This document shows positions 34,301 to 37,848 of a stretch of 37,848 nucleotides of DNA, one piece after another. The DNA lies in assembly GCA_001464505.1 (NCBI GenBank), contig LNEH01000208.1:1-37848 (forward strand), read 5' to 3'. A model generated the notes under the pieces. The model did not search any database. It was not told the DNA's origin and saw only the letters and a list, made by a program, of their open reading frames with translations. The position numbers and the translations under genes were made by a program. The stretch is from Verrucomicrobia bacterium Ga0077533 (GTDB taxonomy: Bacteria; Verrucomicrobiota; Verrucomicrobiia; Opitutales; Opitutaceae). Position 1 is the stretch's first letter. Each line of letters opens with the position of its first letter.

Positions 34301-35404
34301 CGCGCCACCCACCCCTCCGACCTGCGCGTGTTGGACCTGGTCGAAAAGAGCGCGGAACGCGGCGGCGCCCTGGTGCGGCAGATCCTCTCCTTTGCCCACG
34401 GCGTCGAGGGTGAAAAAATCCGGGTGCAGCCCGCGCACTTGCTGCACGAGATAGGCGCGCTCATTAGCGACACTTTCCCCAAGACCATCCGGTTGGAAAG
34501 TGAAGTCGCCCCCGACCTCCGGGCCGTGATCATCAATCCCACCCAGCTGCACCAGATCCTGCTCAACCTCTGCATCAACGCCCGCGACGCCATGCCCGGC
34601 GGTGGCACCCTGAACCTGCGGGCCCGCAACGCATCCGGGGCCGAAGCTCCGGCCGGCCTGCCGTCGGGCGATTATGTCGTTTTGGAGGTGGCCGACACCG
34701 GCATCGGCATGAACCCCGAGGTGCTGGCCGGCATCTGGGAGCCATTTTTCACGACCAAGGGCGGGGGCCGCGGCACCGGGCTGGGCTTGGCCACCGTGCG
34801 CGGCATAGTCAACAACCTGCAGGGCGGCATCACCGTGAATTCGGCGCCCGGCTACGGCTCTACCTTCCACATCTGGTTGCCTGCCGCCAAGGAGGTGTCA
34901 ACCAACCCCTTCAAGGCCCGTCCCAACAGCCTGTTCCCGCTTCCCGGCCAAGGCGAGCTGGTGGTGGTGGTGGACGACGAAGCCGCCGTGTGCGAACTCA
35001 TCACGCAGGTGCTGACCGCCGCCGGTTACCGGATCCTGTCAGCCAAGGATGGCGGGGAGTTGTTTGCGCTCCATCACACCCGGCTGCAGGAGGTTTCCCT
35101 GGTCCTCATGGACATCGGCCTGCCGGACCAGGACGGTCTCTCGCTGGCCAGGATTCTCCAACGGGCGCGACCTGATCAGCGGATTTTGTTCATCACCGGT
35201 TACACGGACTCGCCAAAGGAAGCCTCGCGCGCCTTGCCCGCTGGATTGCCGCTCCTGAAGAAGCCTTTTACCGGCGCCGAATTGCTCGACGCCGTGCAGC
35301 GTGCTCTCCTCGCCCCGGGCATTTCGCTTGCTGGGGTGGGTCCAGTCCCCGGACGCGCCTCGTCACCGACCCGCGACAGGGGGACAGCGCTCCCGCCATC
35401 ATGA
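31334..35404 (+). CDS. MASE1 / five-PAS hybrid sensor histidine kinase
   Basis: A giant hybrid kinase of 1356 residues from GTG 31334, preceded by AGTAGG; TTG 31316 is the other possible start. The N-terminal 300 residues form an eight-helix MASE1-type membrane sensor (WLPSGLFLGVLLL motif). PAS domains begin near 320, 450, 579, 705 and 836. HisKA has His971 (GIAHDLNN). The HATPase has NLCINARDAM, DTGIGM and GRGTGLGL. The receiver has Asp1260 (MDIGLPDQDG), FITG and KKPF. The stretch from EEQLLR to ILSFA is nearly identical to the upstream kinase, at base level too, showing a recent duplication or gene conversion. The stop overlaps the response-regulator start by ATGA, so that regulator is a likely phosphorelay partner. 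The signal is unknown. Confidence 0.94.
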   Translation: MNPSSGNKIAAALGLGDRSSVLRAAGFGLAYFAFAKLSFNVSGIQDNILNCWLPSGLFLGVLLLTERRHWLGLILAGGLGDLAYNYFGPTPWTINYLLPAHLGNSASAVLGAWLVRRFVAERPTLDSVREFIGLLVFGGLLSLPLSATIGALLVKAGNPQADWSLTWGFWYSSDLLGVLLLTPVLLAWRDGIQRPATWRLTPRLAEAAGLCLGTGATLSLAYYFQWPKLILPLFLAIPYVVWASFRFGLRGASLITLFSLLVAQWFIGRGYGMTGSSALSAAAKNVEMLFYFGGFSLLGLFPAVVLAEQRRTEAALREKDRVYRALVENINQGYYLADRRSRFIYCNPAIYAISGYRPEEMTGLSCYRLVAEEDRARVINTYREWIRDPSVLDVQCEFRSVTKSGRKFWVEQSTHFLRDADGRVVEGCSVLRDIAARQAAEAALRESEERGRLVALATQDCIWDWDFTTERGWWNEAYCRFLGVTPEEVAARSHAIWVAHLHPDDAARVDTSLHAAIAGSGNAWSCDYRIRRADGTHVEVHARAHIIRGADGRPQRMIGAMHDVTERLQTAAKLQSSESRLRAIIDHEPECVKLVDPDGLILEMNPAGLRMIEADSLDQVKNQSVYGLIAAEYQAAFRALHDKILRGDSGMLEFDITGLKGTRRTLETHATPLRDAAGIITAMLGVTRDITARKQAEIALRASELKFRSIIEASPTPYALNDDLQRITYLNAAFVRTFGYDLEDIPTLADWWPKAYPDTGYRQWVAANWQARLDKAKQTGAPFEPLELNIQCKDGTARTALVGAAPLGATFKGLHLVVLHDITDRKRAETSIREQADLLNQTRDAIMVTDLGNRFTFWNEGAERITGWSAAEALGQIAESTINLVTDTRLPAIRETVMTTGAWQGEMSIRRKDGRTALLDLRITLVRDAAGQPKGRLSIATDITEKKQMEEQLLRVQRLESLGMLAAGIAHDLNNILSPVLMAAPLLRTRATHPSDLRVLDLVEKSAERGGALVRQILSFAHGVEGEKIRVQPAHLLHEIGALISDTFPKTIRLESEVAPDLRAVIINPTQLHQILLNLCINARDAMPGGGTLNLRARNASGAEAPAGLPSGDYVVLEVADTGIGMNPEVLAGIWEPFFTTKGGGRGTGLGLATVRGIVNNLQGGITVNSAPGYGSTFHIWLPAAKEVSTNPFKARPNSLFPLPGQGELVVVVDDEAAVCELITQVLTAAGYRILSAKDGGELFALHHTRLQEVSLVLMDIGLPDQDGLSLARILQRARPDQRILFITGYTDSPKEASRALPAGLPLLKKPFTGAELLDAVQRALLAPGISLAGVGPVPGRASSPTRDRGTALPPS

Positions 35405-36030
35405 ACTTCCTGCTCATCGATGATCATCCGATCATCCGGGAATCACTGGGTCTGACGCTCCGGATGCAGTTTCCCAGCGCCATCATCACCGAGGCGGCCA
35501 CGGCCAAAGATGCCATGGCGGCGCTGCCCGGCCGGCGCTGGTCCGTCGTGCTGCTCGATCTCGACCTGCCCGACCGGAGCGGGCTCGACCTGTTGAAGGA
35601 TGTGCGGAATCTCGCGCCCGGCACTCCGGTGCTGATTTTCTCCGGCCGCAGCGAGGCGGAATACGGCCGGCGCGTGCTGGCCGCCGGCGCCATGGGATTT
35701 CTCTCCAAACTCACCCCGGCCCCGGAGATTGCCGCCGCCGTCCGCCGGGTGCTCTCCGGCCGCAAACACATCAGCCCCGACTTGGCGGAGAGCATTATCG
35801 GGCATCCGCAGACCGCGGACGGGGCCCCGCCGCACGCCACCCTGTCCACCCGCGAGCTGGAAGTGCTCCGCCTGTATGCCACCGGGGTGGCGCCAGCCGA
35901 CATTGCGCAGCGCTTGAAAATCAGCGCCAAGACCGTGAGCACCTACCGGACCCGGATTCTGGAGAAACTTGCGCTGGGCACGACCGCCGATCTCATCCGC
36001 TACGCGGTGCAACATCAGCTCGCCGACTGA
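35401..36030 (+). CDS. NarL/LuxR-type response regulator
   Basis: A 209-residue transcription factor. The receiver domain (about 1-120) has the acidic pair IDDH, phospho-acceptor Asp53 (LLDLDLPDRSG), FSGR and the conserved Lys in FLSKL. The output domain is a LuxR/GerE helix-turn-helix, LSTRELEVLRLYATGVAPADIAQRLKISAKTVSTYRTRI (about 147-187). Translational coupling to the MASE1 kinase (ATGA overlap) pairs the two. A TGTAGG/CCTACA dyad lies 15 bases after its stop and upstream of the next gene, a possible binding site. Targets are unknown. Confidence 0.94.
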   Translation: MNFLLIDDHPIIRESLGLTLRMQFPSAIITEAATAKDAMAALPGRRWSVVLLDLDLPDRSGLDLLKDVRNLAPGTPVLIFSGRSEAEYGRRVLAAGAMGFLSKLTPAPEIAAAVRRVLSGRKHISPDLAESIIGHPQTADGAPPHATLSTRELEVLRLYATGVAPADIAQRLKISAKTVSTYRTRILEKLALGTTADLIRYAVQHQLAD

Positions 36031-36044
36031 TTGTCTCCGGCGGT

Positions 36045-36062
36045 TGTAGGCCGATTCCTACA
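36045..36062. promoter_or_regulatory. TGTAGG-N6-CCTACA dyad, candidate response-regulator site
   Basis: A perfect 6-base inverted repeat with a 6-base spacer in the 89-base gap between the response regulator and the S26-like gene. Spacing over one helical turn fits a dimeric NarL/LuxR regulator. It is 58 bases upstream of the S26-like ATG. The assignment rests on position only. Confidence 0.35.
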
Positions 36063-36119
36063 CGCGTATCCGGGTTCCGCCGATACCGCGGATTCATGCG
36101 GGCTGGTATGGTAGCCCCG

Positions 36120-36668
36120 ATGAAAACGAGGCAGGGCCATATTCTCCGTAGCGCAGTCTGCGGACTCCTGCTCGCCGGTCTCGGCGCCCCGACATCTCTG
36201 TCCGCGGGCATCAAATCAGAGCGCATGCTGAAGGCCATCATCATCCGGACGCCGGCCCCGCAGCTCGTGGCCGAGGGTCAGCAATTGAAAATCGCCGAGC
36301 TCGCCGCCGCCCAAATCCCCGGCGCCGTGGCCTACTGGGGCATCGGCCGCTCCATGGAGCCCCTCTACGCCACCAACACCGCCGTCGTCGTCGCCCCGAT
36401 CGCCTATGACGATGTGAAAAAAGGCATGACGGTGGTCTACATGAAGAGCAACGGCCGCCGCGTCGCCCACACCGTCGTCGGTGAAATCCGCGAGGGCTAC
36501 CTCGTGCAAGGTGTCTGCAACGACGAACCCGACGCCGGGGTCGTGAACGAGGAAAACCTCATCGGCGTCATCATTTCGGCCTACGCCACGGCCAACACCC
36601 CGTTTCGGGTCGAACTCGCGCAGCGCCTCACCGCCCGCGACTCCGGCCGGATCGCCAAATCAGGCTGA
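36120..36668 (+). CDS. Exported S24/S26 peptidase-like protein
   Basis: A 182-residue protein from ATG 36120 (ATG 36096 would add eight residues) with a signal peptide ending near SLSAG (30). The C-terminal 110 residues match the signal-peptidase/LexA-type S24-S26 fold. GRSMEPLY holds the nucleophile candidate Ser78, KKGMTVVYM corresponds to the GDIV strand, and RRVAHTVVG carries His117 where bacterial leader peptidases have Lys and Ser-His (SEC11/SipW-type) peptidases have His. The D-xx-VVNEENLIGVI end fits the family. No membrane anchor other than the signal peptide is seen, so it would be free in the periplasm, unlike true signal peptidases. Proteolytic activity is not certain. Confidence 0.75.
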   Translation: MKTRQGHILRSAVCGLLLAGLGAPTSLSAGIKSERMLKAIIIRTPAPQLVAEGQQLKIAELAAAQIPGAVAYWGIGRSMEPLYATNTAVVVAPIAYDDVKKGMTVVYMKSNGRRVAHTVVGEIREGYLVQGVCNDEPDAGVVNEENLIGVIISAYATANTPFRVELAQRLTARDSGRIAKSG

Positions 36669-36715
36669 AGGCCATTGCCCTTGTAACCATGCCGCCCACC
36701 GGCTACCTTTTCCCC

Positions 36716-37114
36716 ATGGCGCGAATCCTCCTCATCGACGACGACGATGCCATCCGCGACGTAACCGCCGAGGTTCTCCGCCAGGCCGGTCACACCGTGA
36801 ACACCGCGCCCGAAGGCAAAACGGGCCTCGCGCTTTACCACGCGGAGCCGCACGACCTGATCATCACCGACATCAACATGCCCGATATGGACGGCGTGGA
36901 GCTGATCATGGCCTTGCGGCACACCGAGCCCCGGCCGCGCGTCATCGCCATCTCCGGCGGCTCGAAGCACAGCGAACCCCTCTACCTGCCGGTGGCACAG
37001 CGGCTCGGGGTGCAGCGCGCCCTCGCCAAACCGATCCGGGCCGAAGCGCTGCTGCAAGCGGTGGCCGAGGTGCTCGCCGAGCCGGCCCCTCCCACCGCGC
37101 CGCCCGCGGCTTAG
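36716..37114 (+). CDS. Single-domain CheY-like response regulator
   Basis: A 132-residue stand-alone receiver from ATG 36716. It shows LIDDDDAIRDV, phospho-acceptor Asp52 (ITDINMPDMDG), AISGG with Ser in the switch position, and LAKPI with the conserved Lys. The last 12 residues are an Ala/Pro tail without an output domain. Such proteins act by protein contact or pass phosphate in a relay; the two hybrid kinases nearby are possible partners. A chemotaxis role is not supported, since no che genes are visible. Confidence 0.92.
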   Translation: MARILLIDDDDAIRDVTAEVLRQAGHTVNTAPEGKTGLALYHAEPHDLIITDINMPDMDGVELIMALRHTEPRPRVIAISGGSKHSEPLYLPVAQRLGVQRALAKPIRAEALLQAVAEVLAEPAPPTAPPAA

Positions 37115-37146
37115 TTCGGCTCTGCCCGGAAATTTTGTTTTCCTGG

Positions 37147-37181
37147 CCCACCCGGCTCCATGCCCGGCGGGCTTTTCTTTT
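37147..37181 (+). terminator. Possible intrinsic terminator after the CheY-like gene
   Basis: GCCCACCCGG (37147-37156) can pair imperfectly with CCCGGCGGGC (37163-37172), and TTTTCTTT follows at once. Position after the CheY-like stop and before the next gene fits a rho-independent terminator. Confidence 0.45.
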
Positions 37182-37207
37182 GCGGGAAAGACTGCTCTCC
37201 TTTCGGC

Positions 37208-37848
37208 ATGTCAGCACCCCGACTCATTGTTTTCTGTCTTCTGCCGCGTCTCGCCGTAGCCTTGGGTGTAGGCGGGTTCTCTGTCCTCGGTCCTCTGCTT
37301 GTCGCCCAGCCCGACCGCGTCAACGGCCGCGCCTTCGCCACCCGTTCACAGATCATCGCCCAGCACGGCATGGCCGCGACCTCCCACCCTCTCGCCACCC
37401 AGGTCGCGCTCGACATCCTCAAGGCCGGCGGCTCCGCCGTGGACGCCGCCATCGCGGCCAACGCCACGCTCGGCCTCATGGAACCCACCGGCAACGGCGT
37501 GGGCGGCGATCTCTTCGCCATTGTCTGGAGCGCCACCGACAAAAAACTCCACGGTCTCAACGCCTCCGGCCGTTCCCCGCTCGGGCTTTCCCGCGAGCAA
37601 CTCATGGCCGAGCTGGGCAAACTCGGCCGCGACACCATCCCACCGCGCGGCTTCCTCCCCATCAGCGTGCCCGGCGCCGTGGACGGCTGGTTCGAGCTGC
37701 ACGGCAAATTCGGCAAGCTCCCGATGAAGGACGTGCTCGCCCCCGCCATCCGCTACGCCGAGGCGGGCTTCCCCGTCACCCAATACATCGCCTATCTGTG
37801 GAATATCGGCGTCCGCAACGCGCAGGCCGACCAACTCCCCGGCGCGTT
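37208..37848 (+). CDS. ggt: Gamma-glutamyltranspeptidase, N-terminal part (cut by window edge)
   Basis: Periplasmic or secreted Ntn-hydrolase that cleaves gamma-glutamyl bonds, for example of glutathione. About 213 residues are visible from ATG 37208. A signal-peptide-like stretch (about 6-33) is followed by the conserved large-subunit start GMAATSHPLATQVALDILKA, GGSAVDAAIAANATLGLMEP and GNGVGGDLFAIVW. The autoprocessing Thr and the small subunit lie beyond the window (typical total length about 560-600), so activity cannot be judged. The leader is C/T-rich without a Shine-Dalgarno. Confidence 0.93.
   Translation, partial: MSAPRLIVFCLLPRLAVALGVGGFSVLGPLLVAQPDRVNGRAFATRSQIIAQHGMAATSHPLATQVALDILKAGGSAVDAAIAANATLGLMEPTGNGVGGDLFAIVWSATDKKLHGLNASGRSPLGLSREQLMAELGKLGRDTIPPRGFLPISVPGAVDGWFELHGKFGKLPMKDVLAPAIRYAEAGFPVTQYIAYLWNIGVRNAQADQLPGA

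Overview
This is a GC-rich (roughly 65%) bacterial chromosomal window. Its gene content points to Verrucomicrobiota, probably an Opitutaceae-like organism: a full beta-oxidation locus, an OPT transporter, large MASE1/PAS hybrid kinases, a tiny GIY-YIG nuclease gene and several families of palindromic intergenic repeats. The taxonomic call is inference, because no 16S or ribosomal protein gene is present. Most start codons are preceded by C/T-rich leaders rather than Shine-Dalgarno sequences.

Region 1 (1-16941) is a fatty-acid/acyl-CoA degradation locus built as two divergent operons around a dyad-rich intergenic region (4754-4926). Leftward run a PaaK-like acyl-CoA ligase, a FadI-type thiolase and a FadJ-type hydratase/dehydrogenase that leaves the window. 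Rightward run a DUF4442 hotdog thioesterase, an HSDL2-like SDR, a ScfR-type regulator, etfB, etfA, a two-gene membrane ETF:quinone oxidoreductase (cytochrome b/ferredoxin subunit plus CCG-domain subunit), a long FadE-type acyl-CoA dehydrogenase and glutaryl-CoA dehydrogenase. A second long acyl-CoA dehydrogenase converges from the right. Together these give activation, beta-oxidation, electron transfer from FADH2 via ETF to the quinone pool, and an acyl-CoA-type regulator.

Region 2 (16942-22813) holds a periplasmic serine hydrolase, a repeat-rich gap, tmRNA (ssrA), a small GIY-YIG nuclease gene beside an inverted repeat that starts in the tmRNA 3' end, an OPT transporter and a Tat-exported metallo-beta-lactamase-fold protein.

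Region 3 (22823-25214) is a lower-GC XhoI/PaeR7I-type restriction-modification pair (predicted CTCGAG), likely acquired horizontally.

Region 4 (25357-28093) is an ECF sigma factor, a zinc-finger anti-sigma factor with a HEAT-like C-terminus, and an exported DUF4097-like protein. Region 5 (28146-36030) contains a nested palindromic element, a PAS hybrid histidine kinase, a decayed fragment of the DUF4097-like gene, a second much larger MASE1/PAS hybrid kinase with a nearly identical kinase core, and a NarL/LuxR response regulator. The trapped fragment shows that the kinases arose by a duplication that included the neighbouring gene. Region 6 (36120-end) carries an exported S24/S26 peptidase-like protein, a CheY-like receiver and the start of a gamma-glutamyltranspeptidase.
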